Source: Agrobacterium rubi TR3 = NBRC 13261
GTDB lineage: Bacteria > Pseudomonadota > Alphaproteobacteria > Rhizobiales > Rhizobiaceae
Length of the DNA stretch: 64,000 bases
Direction: 5' to 3'
NCBI RefSeq assembly: GCF_000739935.1
Contig: NZ_BBJU01000017.1
Span: 89,508 to 153,507, forward strand
This document shows, piece after piece, positions 1-9,787 of the stretch; position 1 is the stretch's first letter; each line of letters begins with the position of its first letter. A model generated the notes under the pieces. That model was not told the origin of the DNA. It was given only the letters and a program-made list of their open reading frames with translations, and ran no database searches. Position numbers and translations under genes: made by a program.

Positions 1-14
1 TTTCACGTGAAACA
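1..14. promoter_or_regulatory. parS-like ParB-binding site (cut by window edge)
   Basis: The first 14 bases match positions 3-16 of the 16-bp parS consensus TGTTTCACGTGAAACA without a mismatch; the first two consensus bases lie outside the window. The site sits inside the 5' end of rsmG. ParB loads on such sites for chromosome segregation, and parAB is expected just beyond the left edge. Confidence 0.8.
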
Positions 15-34
15 CTCTGGCCGTTTATCTTCAT
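1..34 (-). CDS. rsmG: 16S rRNA (guanine-527-N7)-methyltransferase RsmG, N-terminal fragment
   Basis: On the minus strand an ATG at 34 opens a frame that runs off the left edge after eleven codons, MKINGQSVSRE. It starts 11 bases after the mnmG stop, the usual place of rsmG (gidB) in the mnmG-rsmG-parA-parB order of alphaproteobacteria. The family methylates N7 of G527 in 16S rRNA. The V-S-R-E residues are encoded by the parS-like palindrome at 1-14. Identification rests on position and on this N-terminal motif only; no catalytic part is visible. Confidence 0.6.
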   Translation of the reverse strand, partial: MKINGQSVSRE

Positions 35-45
35 ATTCAGACTCG

Positions 46-1923
46 TTATGGCTGTGTGCGCAACTTTGAAGTTTGCGTATAGGAGCCTTTTTTCACCAAT
101 GCAAGAATCAACGACACCGCCGCCGGGGTCATACCGTCGACGCGACCAGCCTGCGCAATGTTCGTGGGCCGGGCCGCCTGAAGCTTCTGCTTAAGCTCAT
201 TGGACAGTCCTGACAGGACAGAGAAGTCAAAGTCGTCGGGAATTTTGAGATCTTCGTCGCGCTTGATGTCGATAATGTCAGCACTCTGTCGCTGCATGTA
301 GACGGCGTAGGTCGCCTCGATCTCCAGAACTTCTGCCACCTTCATATTGATGTCGGCAAGCTCCGGCCACTCCGGTCGCAGTGTTTGAAGCGTAATGTCG
401 GGATAGGCGAGCAATTCATAAGCGGTCCGACGTTTTCCGTCATTGTTGAGTTTGATGTCGTGTTTTGCAGCCTGGGTAGGTGTGATGGTGAGCTCTTGCA
501 GACGCGCGCGTTGCTGATCCAGTGTTTGCAGAAAGTCCCCAAAACGCTTTGCGCGCTTAGTTCCCACAATTCCGGCCTTTATGCCGAGAGGGGTGAGGCG
601 GAGATCGGCATTGTCCACACGAAGAGAAAGGCGGTACTCAGCGCGCGAGGTGAACATCCGGTAGGGTTCTGTCACACCCTTGGAGGTGAGATCATCGATC
701 ATCACACCGACGTAAGATTCGGTTCGGCTGAAATGAACCGGCGCACCACCACTGGCATAAATCGATGCGTTGAGACCAGCGACCAGACCTTGCGCCGCCG
801 CTTCTTCATAGCCCGTCGTACCGTTGATCTGACCAGCCAGAAACAGCCCGGGTACTTTGCGGCACTCGAGAGACGGTTTCAGCTCACGCGGATCAACATA
901 GTCGTATTCGATAGCGTAGCCCGGCTGTAAGATATTGACATTCTCCAGCCCGGGGATGGTACGAATGAACATCTCCTGCACAAAAGCCGGCAGGGATGTC
1001 GAGATGCCGTTGGGGTAGATGGTGTCGTCATCCAGACCTTCGGGCTCGAGAAAAATCTGATGGCCGTCGCGCTCACCAAAGCGGACGATTTTATCTTCGA
1101 TCGATGGGCAATAACGGGGCCCAACACCCTCGATCTGGCCCGAATACATGGCGGACAGGTGGATATTGTCCTGAATAATCTTATGACCGGCTGGCGTCGT
1201 CCGGGTGACGCCACATTCAATCTGCGGGTTCGTGATCGCGTCGGTCATGAAAGAGAACGGTACCGGTTCCTCATCCGCACCCTGGCGCTCAACAGAATCC
1301 CAATCAATTGTCCTGCTGCTGAGGCGCGCAGGGGTTCCAGTCTTGAGGCGACCCATCGCTAGGCCCTTGCGCGCAAGCGTGTCTGACAGACCCACAGACG
1401 GCTTTTCGCCAACGCGACCAGCAGGAATCTTTTCGGAACCGATATGAATAAGACCACGGAGAAATGTGCCGCTGGTCAGAACAACTGAACGACAAGCAAT
1501 CGTCCGGCCGTCGGCCAGAATAACGGCAACGATGACGTCATTATTCATCTCGATATCATAAGCATCGCCTTCTATAACGGTTATGTTTTCGATGGCAGCA
1601 ATTTCCGCCTGCATCGCTTCGCGATAAAGACGACGATCGGCCTGTGTGCGCGGGCCACGAACGGCGGGTCCCTTTTTGCGATTGAGCATCCGGAACTGGA
1701 TTCCACCCGCATCAGCGACACAGCCCATCAAGCCATCCAACGCGTCGATCTCCCTCACAAGGTGACCTTTGCCCAAACCGCCGATGGCAGGGTTGCAGGA
1801 CATGACACCGATCGTGTCCTTGTTGTGGGTTAGAAGGGCGGTTTTCGCGCCATGGCGCGCAGCAGCGGCAGCCGCTTCGCTGCCCGCATGACCACCGCCA
1901 ATTACAACGACATCATATGTCAT
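46..1923 (-). CDS. mnmG: tRNA uridine-5-carboxymethylaminomethyl modification enzyme MnmG (GidA)
   Basis: FAD-dependent enzyme that works with MnmE to install the carboxymethylaminomethyl group on wobble U34 of certain tRNAs. The N-terminus carries the Rossmann FAD motif GGGHAG (residues 9-14), followed by the conserved [14 protein letters not shown] segment near residue 45; the C-terminal helical domain is present. With the ATG at 1923 the protein is 625 residues, normal for the family. A start 10 codons upstream is possible, but the purine-rich AAGAGA stretch sits correctly for 1923. It follows mnmE on the same strand with a 54-bp gap that contains a parS-like site, and precedes rsmG. Confidence 0.97.
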   Translation of the reverse strand: MTYDVVVIGGGHAGSEAAAAAARHGAKTALLTHNKDTIGVMSCNPAIGGLGKGHLVREIDALDGLMGCVADAGGIQFRMLNRKKGPAVRGPRTQADRRLYREAMQAEIAAIENITVIEGDAYDIEMNNDVIVAVILADGRTIACRSVVLTSGTFLRGLIHIGSEKIPAGRVGEKPSVGLSDTLARKGLAMGRLKTGTPARLSSRTIDWDSVERQGADEEPVPFSFMTDAITNPQIECGVTRTTPAGHKIIQDNIHLSAMYSGQIEGVGPRYCPSIEDKIVRFGERDGHQIFLEPEGLDDDTIYPNGISTSLPAFVQEMFIRTIPGLENVNILQPGYAIEYDYVDPRELKPSLECRKVPGLFLAGQINGTTGYEEAAAQGLVAGLNASIYASGGAPVHFSRTESYVGVMIDDLTSKGVTEPYRMFTSRAEYRLSLRVDNADLRLTPLGIKAGIVGTKRAKRFGDFLQTLDQQRARLQELTITPTQAAKHDIKLNNDGKRRTAYELLAYPDITLQTLRPEWPELADINMKVAEVLEIEATYAVYMQRQSADIIDIKRDEDLKIPDDFDFSVLSGLSNELKQKLQAARPTNIAQAGRVDGMTPAAVSLILALVKKGSYTQTSKLRTQP

Positions 1924-1964
1924 TATAAATCTCTTTATCCCTGTCGCAGCCAAAAGGCGCGAGA

Positions 1965-1980
1965 TGTTTCACGTGAATCA
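1965..1980. promoter_or_regulatory. parS-like ParB-binding site
   Basis: TGTTTCACGTGAATCA matches the 16-bp parS consensus at 15 of 16 positions. It overlaps the TGA stop codon of mnmE, so it lies exactly at the mnmE-mnmG junction. Confidence 0.8.
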
Positions 1981-3300
1981 TTTGCCGATACAAAACTCGG
2001 AGAATATTACGCCGAGCAAATCTTCTACATCCACACGCCCGGTGATACGTCCCAGCGCCGTTGCGGCAAGCCGCAAATATTCCGATCGGATCGCGAGATC
2101 CATACCGTCAGATGTGAGCGCATCACTAACATAGTTGAGCGTCTCTTCAAGCCGTTTCTTATGTCTGGCACGAACGGGTGCCAATGTCAGTGACGATCCG
2201 ACCCTTTTTTCGATCTCGATCTTGATCGCAGACCGAAGCTGGTCCAGCCCCGCACCTGTCTTAGCAGAAAGAGCGATATCATAGGTACCGCGCACCACTT
2301 CGTGGGAATCGGACTTTGTCGCAACTCGCAAAGTCCGACCCGTCTCGTGTTCGTTCAATTGTTGCGGTTCCGAATCGAAGTCAGACAAGAGCAAGATAAG
2401 ATCGGCAGTCTGGGCTGTTCGCCGCGCACGCCGCATGCCCTCCTGCTCGACGACATCGTTGGTTTCCCGAAGACCTGCCGTATCGAAAAGCGTCACCATG
2501 TAACCACCGATGTTGAGATCAATGCTGAGAACGTCACGTGTCGTGCCGGCTATGTCGGTCACAATCGCAACGTCACGCCCGCTTAAAGCATTTAGGAGTG
2601 TCGACTTTCCGACATTTGGGGCGCCCAGAAGTGCGACTTTAAAACCATCACGAATGATTTCGTTGCCTGACCCCGCGGTTAGGTGCTGATCCAGTTCCGC
2701 ACGAAGTGTCGCGACATCCCTCCACACCTGGTCTGCAACGGAATCAGGAACATCTTCCTCGTCGGAAAAGTCGAGCTCAGCCTCAATCAAGGCGCGGCAG
2801 CGGGTCAGGCGGTGCGCCCATCCATCGTAAAGCTCCGAAAGCCTGCCGCTTGTCTGCTCGACGGCCAGGCGGCGCTGCATTTCGGTTTCGGCCTTGAGAA
2901 GATCGGCGAGCCCTTCGACCTCAAGCAGATCCATCTTACCATTGTCATAGGCGCGCTTGGAAAACTCACCGGCATCAGCGGGACGAACCGCGGGGATGGC
3001 GTTCAGCTCCGTGAACACCGCATCCACCACGGCGCGGCTGCCATGGACGTGGATTTCCACGCAGTCTTCTCCCGTAAACGAATACGGAGTTGGGAAAAAG
3101 AGAACGAGCCCCTGGTCGACCACCTCATCGTTGCGGTTCCGAATCGTTTTTAACGCCGCCATACGAGGCGCTGGCAGGGCACTTCGCGTCAGTGTCTCAA
3201 GCGCCTGACGTGCCAAAGGACCGCTGATGCGCAAGATCGCCACGCCAGCTGGCAGTGAGCCGCTGGAGAGGGCGTAAATCGTATCTGTAGACGGCGACAT
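1978..3300 (-). CDS. mnmE: tRNA modification GTPase MnmE (TrmE)
   Basis: Potassium-activated GTPase that partners MnmG in wobble-uridine modification. The 440-residue protein has the N-terminal tetrahydrofolate-binding region, a central G domain with P-loop GAPNVGKS (226-233), the GTTRD switch and DTAG motif, and the diagnostic C-terminal CIGK whose cysteine is catalytically important. The length is typical. It lies between rho and mnmG on the minus strand, 144 bp after rho with a strong terminator between, so it probably has its own promoter in that gap. Confidence 0.97.
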   Translation of the reverse strand: MSPSTDTIYALSSGSLPAGVAILRISGPLARQALETLTRSALPAPRMAALKTIRNRNDEVVDQGLVLFFPTPYSFTGEDCVEIHVHGSRAVVDAVFTELNAIPAVRPADAGEFSKRAYDNGKMDLLEVEGLADLLKAETEMQRRLAVEQTSGRLSELYDGWAHRLTRCRALIEAELDFSDEEDVPDSVADQVWRDVATLRAELDQHLTAGSGNEIIRDGFKVALLGAPNVGKSTLLNALSGRDVAIVTDIAGTTRDVLSIDLNIGGYMVTLFDTAGLRETNDVVEQEGMRRARRTAQTADLILLLSDFDSEPQQLNEHETGRTLRVATKSDSHEVVRGTYDIALSAKTGAGLDQLRSAIKIEIEKRVGSSLTLAPVRARHKKRLEETLNYVSDALTSDGMDLAIRSEYLRLAATALGRITGRVDVEDLLGVIFSEFCIGK

Positions 3301-3388
3301 CGGGCTTCGGCTCCATCAAGTGTTGGCGAGCGTTGGGATCACCGCTGGTCGCTAGCACGAACACCAACGGTGTGCTCTCAAAAGAATT

Positions 3389-3416
3389 GGCCGCGTCCGT
3401 TTTTGCGGACGCGGCC
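3389..3416 (-). terminator. Hairpin terminator downstream of rho
   Basis: Perfect 11-bp GC-rich stem (3389-3399 with 3406-3416) and 6-base loop, followed on the minus strand by AATTCTTTT. It lies 29 bases after the rho stop and before mnmE. Confidence 0.75.
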
Positions 3417-3444
3417 TTATGACATAATGAGAGAATGCGGATGA

Positions 3445-4710
3445 TTACGTGTTCATCGAATCGAAGAAATCGCCGTTGTTCTTTGTCTGCTTCAGCTTGT
3501 CGATCAGGAACTCAATAGCGTCCGTCGTGCCCATCGGTGCGAGGATGCGGCGCAGAACGAAGATTTTCTGGAGATCCTGACGCGGAACGAGAAGGTCTTC
3601 CTTACGCGTACCGGATTTCAGAATATCCATCGACGGGAAGATGCGCTTGTCGGCGACCTTGCGATCCAGCACAATTTCCGAGTTGCCGGTGCCCTTGAAT
3701 TCTTCGAAGATGACTTCGTCCATACGGCTGCCGGTATCGATCAGGGCAGTAGCAATGATCGTCAGCGATCCACCTTCTTCGATATTACGGGCAGCCCCGA
3801 AGAAGCGCTTGGGGCGCTGCAAGGCGTTGGCGTCCACACCACCGGTCAGAACCTTGCCGGAAGAGGGAACGACGGTGTTGTAGGCGCGGCCAAGGCGTGT
3901 GATCGAATCAAGCAGGATGACGACATCACGACCGTGTTCGACAAGGCGCTTGGCTTTCTCGATCACCATTTCGGCGACCTGAACGTGGCGCACGGCGGGT
4001 TCATCGAAGGTGGACGATACGACTTCACCCTTCACCGAACGCTGCATATCGGTCACTTCTTCCGGCCGCTCGTCGATCAGAAGAACGATCAGGTAGCATT
4101 CCGGATGATTGGCAGTGATCGAATGGGCGATGTTCTGGAGAAGAACCGTCTTACCGGTGCGCGGTGGCGCGACGATCAAACCGCGCTGGCCCTTGCCGAG
4201 CGGGGCAACCAGATCCATCACGCGGGCGGACAAATCCTTGGATGTCGGTATCTCGAGTTCCAGCTTGAAACGCTCGTTTGGGTAGAGCGGTGTCAAATTG
4301 TCGAAATGCACCTTGTGGCGAATTTTTTCCGGGTCATCGAAGTTGATCGTGTTGACCTTGAGCAGCGCGAAATAACGCTCGCCTTCCTTGGGTCCACGGA
4401 TCGGTCCTTCGACGGTATCGCCTGTTTTCAACGAGAACCGGCGGATCTGCGACGGCGAGATGTAAATGTCGTCGGGACCCGGCAGGTAATTGGCGTTGGC
4501 AGAGCGCAGGAAACCGAAGCCATCCTGAAGAACTTCAACGACACCTTCGCCAATGATCTCGACGTCCTGGCTCGCAAGAACCTTGAGGATTGCAAACATG
4601 AGCTCCTGCTTGCGCATCGTGCTCGCATTTTCGACTTCCAGGGATTCGGCAAAAGTCAGCAAATCGGTAGGAGATTTGCTCTTGAGTTCCTGAAGCTTCA
4701 TTTCAGCCAT
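3445..4710 (-). CDS. rho: Transcription termination factor Rho
   Basis: Hexameric RNA-dependent ATPase and helicase that ends transcription at C-rich, unstructured RNA. The 421 residues match the usual alphaproteobacterial length. Visible are the N-terminal Rho domain, the RNA-binding cold-shock-like domain with GFGFL (64-68), the P-loop APPRTGKT (181-188), the Walker B region ILLDSITR, and the secondary RNA-binding loop. It lies downstream of hemE-hemJ on the same strand after a 185-bp gap, which is long enough for its own promoter and leader; no specific regulatory structure was recognised there. Confidence 0.98.
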   Translation of the reverse strand: MAEMKLQELKSKSPTDLLTFAESLEVENASTMRKQELMFAILKVLASQDVEIIGEGVVEVLQDGFGFLRSANANYLPGPDDIYISPSQIRRFSLKTGDTVEGPIRGPKEGERYFALLKVNTINFDDPEKIRHKVHFDNLTPLYPNERFKLELEIPTSKDLSARVMDLVAPLGKGQRGLIVAPPRTGKTVLLQNIAHSITANHPECYLIVLLIDERPEEVTDMQRSVKGEVVSSTFDEPAVRHVQVAEMVIEKAKRLVEHGRDVVILLDSITRLGRAYNTVVPSSGKVLTGGVDANALQRPKRFFGAARNIEEGGSLTIIATALIDTGSRMDEVIFEEFKGTGNSEIVLDRKVADKRIFPSMDILKSGTRKEDLLVPRQDLQKIFVLRRILAPMGTTDAIEFLIDKLKQTKNNGDFFDSMNT

Positions 4711-4895
4711 GAAGAGAAAGACCGTCTTTAAAATATGTGTGGGGAGGGGCTTGTTCGCGAATCAGGTACTGTGGGTGGCCCGCAGACGTCTGAATAATTC
4801 ACATGCCATTGAGATGAGTGACCGGAAAATAGCGGTTCAGCCCGCAAGCCGCAAGAGGAAAGCACCAATTCCGAGAAATTTATCGTGAACAGCCG

Positions 4896-5441
4896 TTATC
4901 CAAACGGTTTCACAACCACCAGTATGACTATGGCGATCATCAGAAGCGTCGGAACCTCGTTCATCAACCGCCAGTGACGGGCGGTGCGGATGTTCTCATC
5001 GCGCGCAAACCGCTTGGCACTGCGGCTGAAATAGACATGGGTCACGGTCATCAACACCACCAGCGCGATCTTCGCATGCAGCCAGCCGCCGGAAAACCCA
5101 TAGACCGACCAAGCGAGATAAAGCCCAAGCACCCAGGAGATCATCATGGCGGGGTTCATGATGATCCTGATCAGACGCTGTTCCATGATCTTGAAGGTCT
5201 CGGATTTGTCGGAGCCGGGTTCAGCGTCGGTGTGATAAATGAAAAGCCGCGGCAGATAGAACAATCCGGCCATCCACGAGATAACAGCGATGATGTGGAG
5301 TGCCTTGATCCAGAGATAGGCATCGGCAGGATCGACATGCAGCACCACCGCAATCAGGCCAACGAACACGGCAAGAGCTGCCGCTGCCCGCAACCGCGTC
5401 TTGCGGCCTGCTTTAGCCGAGGTCGGTTTTTCCTGCGTCAT
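4896..5441 (-). CDS. hemJ: Protoporphyrinogen oxidase HemJ
   Basis: Membrane enzyme that oxidises protoporphyrinogen IX to protoporphyrin IX, the penultimate step of haem synthesis, in bacteria lacking HemG or HemY. The 181-residue protein has four hydrophobic segments, a conserved histidine in the second helix region (H49, context [20 protein letters not shown]), a conserved lysine (K124) and the RLMNEVP signature (158-164). The start at 5441 overlaps the hemE stop by ATGA, indicating translational coupling with the upstream haem gene. A longer frame extends upstream but would lie inside hemE. Confidence 0.93.
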   Translation of the reverse strand: MTQEKPTSAKAGRKTRLRAAAALAVFVGLIAVVLHVDPADAYLWIKALHIIAVISWMAGLFYLPRLFIYHTDAEPGSDKSETFKIMEQRLIRIIMNPAMMISWVLGLYLAWSVYGFSGGWLHAKIALVVLMTVTHVYFSRSAKRFARDENIRTARHWRLMNEVPTLLMIAIVILVVVKPFG

Positions 5442-6472
5442 GACCTGTCCCCGTAAGAGCGCACCCGCGCCACAAGCCTGGCGACATTCTCTGGGTCGGC
5501 CTGGGGTGTGATGCCGTGGCCAAGATTGAAAATCAGGGGGCCATTCCCGAGACAATCGAGGATCGCGTCTATGCCGTCTTCAAGCGCCTTGCCACCAGCC
5601 ACCATGCGCATGGGATCGAGATTTCCCTGAACGGGACCGTCTTTTTGAAGATCACGGGCAAAGGACAGCGGCACACTCCAGTCGAGACCGATCGCATCGG
5701 CCTTGGTCTTCTGGCGGTAATCCTTCAGCAGAATGCCCGCACCCTTAGCAAAGGCGATGATCTTGGCATCAGGGCGACGGGCCCGAACGGATTCGATGAT
5801 GCGAGCTACGGGCTTGACGGCATACTCCTCGAATTCTTTCTCTCCGAGCACGCCCGCCCAGGAATCGAAAATCTGGACAGCATCGGCACCTGCATCCAGC
5901 TGTGCCACCAGATAATCGGCCGAGGCCTCGGCGAGAAAGGCCAGCAGCGCTTCCATTGCCTGTGGATGCTGATAGCCGAACAGGCGGGCAGGGGCCTGGT
6001 CCGGTGTTCCATGGCCGGCAATCATGTAGGTCGCGACGGTCCAGGGCGCTCCACAGAAACCAAGCAGCGTGGTTTTCTCTGGCAGTTCACGGCGCAGGCG
6101 TCTGACCGCTTCAAACACCGGAGCAAGATGGGGCAAAACATTGTCTGCCGTCAGCGCTGAAATCTCATCCGCACTGATCGGGTCCATCGCTGGTCCCTTG
6201 CCTTCCGTGAAGGTGACATTGCGATGAAGCGCGTCAGGAATGACCAGAATATCGGAAAACAGAATCGCAGCATCGAGATCGAAACGACGGATCGGCTGAA
6301 GCGTGACCTCCGTTGCCAGTTCAGGATTGTAGCAAAGATCAAGGAAACTTCCTGCGACTTTGCGCGTTTCTCGATACTCGGGAAGGTATCTCCCTGCCTG
6401 TCTCATAAGCCAGATGGGAGGAGGGCTGAGTGCCTCTCCATTCAAAACCTTCAAAACGCTACGTTCAGACAT
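5438..6472 (-). CDS. hemE: Uroporphyrinogen decarboxylase HemE
   Basis: Cytoplasmic enzyme that removes four carboxyl groups from uroporphyrinogen III to give coproporphyrinogen III in haem synthesis. The 344 residues match family length. The signature [17 protein letters not shown] (about 18-34) and the [13 protein letters not shown] segment are intact. It is the first gene left of the putative origin, transcribed away from it, and is coupled to hemJ. In Caulobacter and several rhizobia hemE marks one side of chromosomal oriC, which supports the origin call. Confidence 0.98.
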   Translation of the reverse strand: MSERSVLKVLNGEALSPPPIWLMRQAGRYLPEYRETRKVAGSFLDLCYNPELATEVTLQPIRRFDLDAAILFSDILVIPDALHRNVTFTEGKGPAMDPISADEISALTADNVLPHLAPVFEAVRRLRRELPEKTTLLGFCGAPWTVATYMIAGHGTPDQAPARLFGYQHPQAMEALLAFLAEASADYLVAQLDAGADAVQIFDSWAGVLGEKEFEEYAVKPVARIIESVRARRPDAKIIAFAKGAGILLKDYRQKTKADAIGLDWSVPLSFARDLQKDGPVQGNLDPMRMVAGGKALEDGIDAILDCLGNGPLIFNLGHGITPQADPENVARLVARVRSYGDRS

Positions 6473-6698
6473 CGGCGCATCTTTTCTAAAAAAATAATAA
6501 AAGAGATTCTTAGAGATTTTCTATTTCTTAGAGTCTGTGAGTAGCAAGGATTAAATCTTATCCGGCCGATATGCCGCATCGGTGCCAAGAAGACGATTGC
6601 GATAAAAACGTTTATGCCAGAGCAATGAAACATCGGGGATAATGCGAAACAAGGTATTATTTTCAGTGCCTTATGAGAAAGAGGCATAGCCAGCTTCC

Positions 6699-6707
6699 TG
6701 TGGATAA
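6699..6707 (-). other. DnaA box (perfect)
   Basis: TGTGGATAA, the exact complement of the TTATCCACA consensus, in the middle of the hemE-ppsR gap. Confidence 0.85.
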
Positions 6708-6786
6708 AGGCGGGGTGGTTTTGAAGAACGTTTCATTGTCCTCACAATTCACAAGATGCCTTTTGCTTGCTACACAAAAACCCGAT

Positions 6787-6795
6787 TGTGGATAA
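6787..6795 (-). other. DnaA box (perfect)
   Basis: TGTGGATAA again, 88 bp from the first box and in the same orientation. Confidence 0.85.
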
Positions 6796-6854
6796 AACGG
6801 CAGTTTTACACCGTGCGGGAGCAGGACCGGGCAAAGGCGACAGCTTGTCCAGTG

Positions 6855-6863
6855 TTATCAACA
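6855..6863 (+). other. DnaA box (one mismatch)
   Basis: TTATCAACA differs from TTATCCACA at one base and lies in the opposite orientation to the two perfect boxes, just before the ppsR start. Confidence 0.6.
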
Positions 6864-6879
6864 GGGAGCCGAGAACAGC

Positions 6880-7701
6880 GTGGAGAACACAAAAAGCTTC
6901 TTCCATCTTCACCTGATTTCTGACTCAACCGGTGAGACTCTGATGTCGGCGGGCCGGGCGGTGTCGGCGCAGTTTCACGCGGCCATGCCGTTGGAACATG
7001 TATATCCGATGGTGAGAAATCAAAAACAGCTGCAACAGGTGATCGATAGCATCGATAAGGAACCCGGCATCGTGCTTTATACGATCGTCGATGAGCAACT
7101 GGCGCAGTTCCTCGATCTTCAATGCCATGCCATCGGCGTTCCCTGCGTCAATGTCCTGGAACCTGTCATTGGAATCTTCCAAACCTATCTCGGCGCCACA
7201 TCAAGACGACGGGTTGGTGCCCAGCACGCCTTGAACGCCGATTATTTTGCGCGCATCGAAGCGTTGAACTTCGCGATGGATCACGATGATGGGCAGATGC
7301 CGGAAAGTTACGATGAGGCGGATGTCGTCATCATCGGTATCAGCCGCACGTCCAAGACACCCACCAGCATCTATCTGGCCAATCGCGGCGTCAAAACCGC
7401 CAATATTCCCGTCGTGCCGGACGTGCCTTTGCCAGACAGTCTTTATAAGGCCAAGAAGCCGCTGATCGTCGGGCTCGTAGCGACATCCGACAGAATATCG
7501 CAGGTTCGGGAACATCGAGAGCTGGGTGCGACCGGCGGCTTTGACCGTCGCCAATACATCGACCGTGCCACGATTATGGAAGAGTTGAAATACGCCCGTG
7601 CGCTGTGCGCGCGCAATGACTGGCCATTGATCGATGTTACACGCCGGTCGATCGAAGAGACAGCTGCCGCCATTCTTGCTCTTCGGCAAAGGACGCGTTA
7701 A
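6880..7701 (+). CDS. ppsR: Pyruvate, phosphate dikinase regulatory protein (kinase/pyrophosphorylase)
   Basis: Bifunctional regulator (DUF299 family) that inactivates pyruvate, phosphate dikinase by ADP-dependent phosphorylation and reactivates it by phosphate-dependent removal, so it helps set gluconeogenic flux. The 273-residue protein has the N-terminal [11 protein letters not shown] signature and the P-loop GISRTSKT (153-160). The start is GTG at 6880; no in-frame ATG lies near. It is the gene called RP001-like in origin studies of alphaproteobacteria and heads the ppsR-maf-aroE-coaE-dnaQ run away from the origin. Confidence 0.93.
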   Translation: MENTKSFFHLHLISDSTGETLMSAGRAVSAQFHAAMPLEHVYPMVRNQKQLQQVIDSIDKEPGIVLYTIVDEQLAQFLDLQCHAIGVPCVNVLEPVIGIFQTYLGATSRRRVGAQHALNADYFARIEALNFAMDHDDGQMPESYDEADVVIIGISRTSKTPTSIYLANRGVKTANIPVVPDVPLPDSLYKAKKPLIVGLVATSDRISQVREHRELGATGGFDRRQYIDRATIMEELKYARALCARNDWPLIDVTRRSIEETAAAILALRQRTR

Positions 7702-7733
7702 TCCGTCGCTTCCTTCTTCGGAGACCATGGTTG

Positions 7734-8333
7734 ATGAAACCAGACCTTATCCTTGCATCCACAAGTGCGTCGCGACAAATGCTAATGCGCAATGCCGGCC
7801 TCACCTTTACCGCGCAACCAGCCGATATCGACGAGCGCGCCATCGATGCGCAGCTGGTGAAAAATGGCGCGACACCTGACCGGGTTGCCGTGGAACTCGC
7901 CAGGGCAAAAGCGCTTTCCGTCAGTGCCGAAAAACCTGGCGCCGTGGTTCTCGGCTGTGATCAGACCATGTCGCTCGGAACCCGGATTTATCATAAACCG
8001 AAAGATATGGCTGAGGCCCATGCCAACCTGATGTCTTTATCGGGTCAGACGCACCACCTAAATTGCGGTGCGGCGCTTGCCTTTGGAGGTAAGATTATAT
8101 GGGACGTCGTGACCTTCGCCGACCTGACAGTGCGCGACTTGACCGATGATTTCATAGAGCGACATCTAGAGCGGGTCGGTCCAAAAGTATTGTCCAGTGT
8201 CGGTGCCTACCATTTGGAAGGCGAGGGCATTCAGCTTTTCAGCGCCATAGAGGGTGACTACTTCACGATCCTTGGCCTGCCGCTTTTACCTCTCTTAACA
8301 AAACTTCGAGACTTGGACCTGATCGATGGTTGA
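7734..8333 (+). CDS. maf: Maf-like nucleoside triphosphate pyrophosphatase
   Basis: Maf/Ham1-fold pyrophosphatase; the family hydrolyses non-canonical or pyrimidine nucleoside triphosphates such as dTTP/UTP to monophosphates. The 199 residues contain the N-terminal substrate motif LASTSASRQ (7-15) and the conserved acidic residue in GCDQT (D76). The ATG at 7734 is preceded by an in-frame TTG at 7731 with slightly better spacing from GGAG at 7720, so one extra residue is possible. It overlaps aroE by 8 bp, which suggests coupling. Subfamily specificity cannot be read from the sequence. Confidence 0.9.
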   Translation: MKPDLILASTSASRQMLMRNAGLTFTAQPADIDERAIDAQLVKNGATPDRVAVELARAKALSVSAEKPGAVVLGCDQTMSLGTRIYHKPKDMAEAHANLMSLSGQTHHLNCGAALAFGGKIIWDVVTFADLTVRDLTDDFIERHLERVGPKVLSSVGAYHLEGEGIQLFSAIEGDYFTILGLPLLPLLTKLRDLDLIDG

Positions 8334-9189
8334 TTCACGTGAAACATTAACCATCAAGGCCTTCGTCACCGGCTATCCAATCAAGCATTCGCGCTCTCCA
8401 CTGATTCACGGCCACTGGTTGAAGACGTTTGATGTGACCGGCTCCTATGAGGCCATCGCCGTCGCGCCTGACAAATTCGAGGGTTTTATCACCACATTGA
8501 AATCGGGTGAGATGGGTGGTTTTGTCGGTGGCAACGTGACGATCCCGCACAAGGAATCCGCCTACCGATTGGCCGACAAACCGGATGAGGTGGTTGAAGA
8601 GCTTGGTGCTGCCAACACATTGTGGCTTGAGGACGGACAGCTGTGCGCGACCAACACCGACGGTTATGGCTTTCTATCCAATCTCGATGCGCGCCATCCC
8701 GGTTGGGATAAGGCCGACAGGGCCGTCGTTCTGGGCGCCGGAGGTGCAAGCCGCTCTGTCGTTCAGGCACTGCGCAATCGCGGCATCGGTGAAATCAATG
8801 TCGTCAACCGCACGATTGGCCGCGCCAAGGAATTGCGCAGCCGGTTTGGGGGATGCGTCTTTGCTCACCCGATGGAGGCACTGCCGGAGGTTTTGGGCGG
8901 CGCAGGCTTGTTCGTCAACACGACCTCGCTGGGTATGGATGGGCGCGATGCCCCGCATATCGATTTCTCCACGCTGCGTTCGGAGGCGGTCGTGACAGAT
9001 GTGGTCTATGTGCCGCTCAAAACACCGATCCTTCAATCTGCCGAGGAGCAGGGTTTTGCCATTGTCGATGGCTTGGGCATGCTTCTACATCAGGCCACGC
9101 CCGGCTTTGAAAAGTGGTTTGGCAAAACACCTGAAGTAAACGAGCCGCTGCGGGCACTCATCATCGCTGATATGGATAAGCACGGATGA
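8326..9189 (+). CDS. aroE: Shikimate dehydrogenase (NADP+)
   Basis: Reduces 3-dehydroshikimate to shikimate with NADPH in aromatic amino-acid synthesis. The 287 residues show the shikimate-binding SRSP (22-25), the catalytic lysine in NVTIPHK (K76), the NTDGYGF segment and the nucleotide motif VLGAGGASR. Codons 3-7, D-S-R-E-T, are encoded by a parS-like site at 8331-8346. The start overlaps maf and the end overlaps coaE by ATGA, so the three genes are translationally coupled. Confidence 0.97.
   Translation: MVDSRETLTIKAFVTGYPIKHSRSPLIHGHWLKTFDVTGSYEAIAVAPDKFEGFITTLKSGEMGGFVGGNVTIPHKESAYRLADKPDEVVEELGAANTLWLEDGQLCATNTDGYGFLSNLDARHPGWDKADRAVVLGAGGASRSVVQALRNRGIGEINVVNRTIGRAKELRSRFGGCVFAHPMEALPEVLGGAGLFVNTTSLGMDGRDAPHIDFSTLRSEAVVTDVVYVPLKTPILQSAEEQGFAIVDGLGMLLHQATPGFEKWFGKTPEVNEPLRALIIADMDKHG
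8331..8346. promoter_or_regulatory. parS-like ParB-binding site inside aroE
   Basis: TGATTCACGTGAAACA matches parS at 15 of 16 positions. It covers the maf stop and the first codons of aroE, about 1.7 kb right of the putative origin. Confidence 0.8.
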
Positions 9190-9785
9190 TCACTATTGGC
9201 TTGACCGGCTCCATCGGCATGGGAAAATCGACAACCGCCAAGCTGTTTGCGGACGAGGCGGTCGCCGTCTGCGATTCCGATGCGCTTGTGCATGACCTCT
9301 ACGGAAACGAAGCGGTACCTCTGATCGAGGGCGCATTTCCCGGCACCACCACAGACGGACGCGTGGATCGTGAAAAGCTGAGCGAACACCTGCGACAGAA
9401 TCCGGCTCACTTTAAGATGCTTGAAGCAATCGTGCATCCCTTGGTACAGCAGAAACAAAGGCAGGTTCTTGAAATGCAGCGTTCTCGTGGTGCTGAATTT
9501 GCGCTTCTGGATATTCCCTTGTTGTTCGAAACCGGTGCGGAGACACGGGTCGACTCGGTTGTCGTCGTCAGTTGCGCACCCGATATCCAAAGGCAACGCG
9601 TCCTGTCACGGCCGGGGATGACGGAGGAAAAGTTTCAGATGATCCTTGCGCGACAGCTGCCGGACGCGGAAAAGAAAAGGCGCGCAAACTTCGTCATCGA
9701 TACCGGCCAAGGCTTGGATGGTGCCAGATCGCAGGTACGGGCAGTGCTTGCCGGTTTGCGGGCAGAGAAACACGGGAAGAGATAG
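9186..9785 (+). CDS. coaE: Dephospho-CoA kinase
   Basis: Phosphorylates the 3'-hydroxyl of dephospho-CoA, the last step of coenzyme A synthesis. The 199-residue protein carries the P-loop GSIGMGKST (8-16) and the DIPLLFE segment typical of CoaE. It is coupled to aroE through an ATGA overlap and ends 2 bp before dnaQ. This is one of two CoA-pathway genes in the window; the other is coaA near 47 kb. Confidence 0.97.
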   Translation: MITIGLTGSIGMGKSTTAKLFADEAVAVCDSDALVHDLYGNEAVPLIEGAFPGTTTDGRVDREKLSEHLRQNPAHFKMLEAIVHPLVQQKQRQVLEMQRSRGAEFALLDIPLLFETGAETRVDSVVVVSCAPDIQRQRVLSRPGMTEEKFQMILARQLPDAEKKRRANFVIDTGQGLDGARSQVRAVLAGLRAEKHGKR

Positions 9786-9787
9786 TC

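Larger units (their letters stand above)
6473..6879. other. oriC: Putative chromosomal replication origin (oriC)
   Basis: A 407-bp gap between divergent hemE and ppsR. The hemE-proximal end is AT-rich (46 of 60 bases A/T at 6481-6540) and could be the unwinding element. Two perfect DnaA boxes TGTGGATAA lie at 6699-6707 and 6787-6795 and a one-mismatch box TTATCAACA at 6855-6863. Two GANTC (CcrM) sites and a repeated TTCTTAGAG lie in the AT-rich part. In Caulobacter crescentus and Sinorhizobium meliloti the origin is next to hemE. No TTAA-N7-TTAA CtrA site was found. Function is inferred. Confidence 0.82.
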
